A stretch of 64,000 nt of DNA, taken from RI-153 sp963721725. GTDB taxonomy: Bacteria; Chloroflexota; Anaerolineae; Caldilineales; Caldilineaceae. A program made the position numbers and the translations under genes. A model generated the notes under the pieces. The model did not search any database, had not been told where the DNA came from, and worked only from the letters and a program-made list of their open reading frames with translations. The stretch lies in the NCBI GenBank assembly GCA_963721725.1, contig CAVRLX010000017.1, positions 1 through 64,000 of the forward strand, in the 5' to 3' direction. This document shows, in pieces, positions 63,996-64,000 of this stretch. Each line of letters opens with the position of its first letter. Position 1 is the first letter of the stretch.

Positions 63996-64000
63996 AATCG

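Overview
The window looks like a piece of a Chloroflexota chromosome, probably an Anaerolineae/Caldilineales-type filament. This is inferred from the gene mix (an mreBCD-mrdA-minCD-rodA shape cluster, RlmI-like methyltransferase, S9 and M42 peptidases, WD40 proteins, Uma2, Gfo/Idh/MocA dehydrogenases paired with sugar isomerases) and from many short palindromic intergenic repeats. The code is standard, with TGA used as stop in many genes. I see no tRNA, rRNA, CRISPR array, prophage or complete insertion sequence.

Layout. 1-2.1 kb: an exported-protein gene cut by the window edge and a decayed lamin-tail/dockerin gene. 2.5-6.2 kb (minus): tilS, a small unknown gene, rlmI-like and scpB, tightly packed. 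6.4-14.4 kb (plus): mreB, mreC, mreD, mrdA (PBP2), minC, minD, rodA, i.e. the elongasome plus the MinCD division-site inhibitor, with no minE. 14.6-24.3 kb: exported and membrane proteins, a bactofilin-like membrane protein, DUF951, Nif3, a SelW-type selenoprotein with an in-frame UGA, a Tat lipoprotein, HNH, YhhN, BON and alpha/beta hydrolase genes. 24.3-32.7 kb: an acyl-CoA synthetase, a nucleotidyltransferase cassette, an ABC-F ATPase, an S9 peptidase and an aminotransferase. 32.9-38.5 kb: an MrfA/YprA-like helicase with an internal HNH domain, a VOC protein, a two-gene unknown cassette, recO and a MazG-like gene. 38.5-54.2 kb: adenine deaminase, two aspartate-type aminotransferases, a TSUP permease, a CDF transporter, a LysM protein, isomerase and Gfo/Idh genes, two M42 peptidases around a VapBC module, and an MFS transporter. 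54.3-64 kb: enoyl-CoA hydratase, a 14-repeat WD40 protein, HIT, GNAT, HAD, OsmC, a second isomerase, Uma2 and a second Gfo/Idh enzyme.

Three things stand out. First, the SelW gene at 18045-18311 would be missed or truncated by ordinary gene calling, because its active-site UGA (CxxU) reads as a stop. Second, the spaces between genes carry many perfect or near-perfect inverted repeats, several built from 7-bp units with different unit sequences; one such unit array lies inside the ABC-F coding sequence. Third, about a dozen genes are split by 1-base shifts, many of them fixed by removing or adding one base in a short homopolymer. This points to indel errors in the assembly rather than gene decay, so these genes are given here as single loci with the shift position noted.
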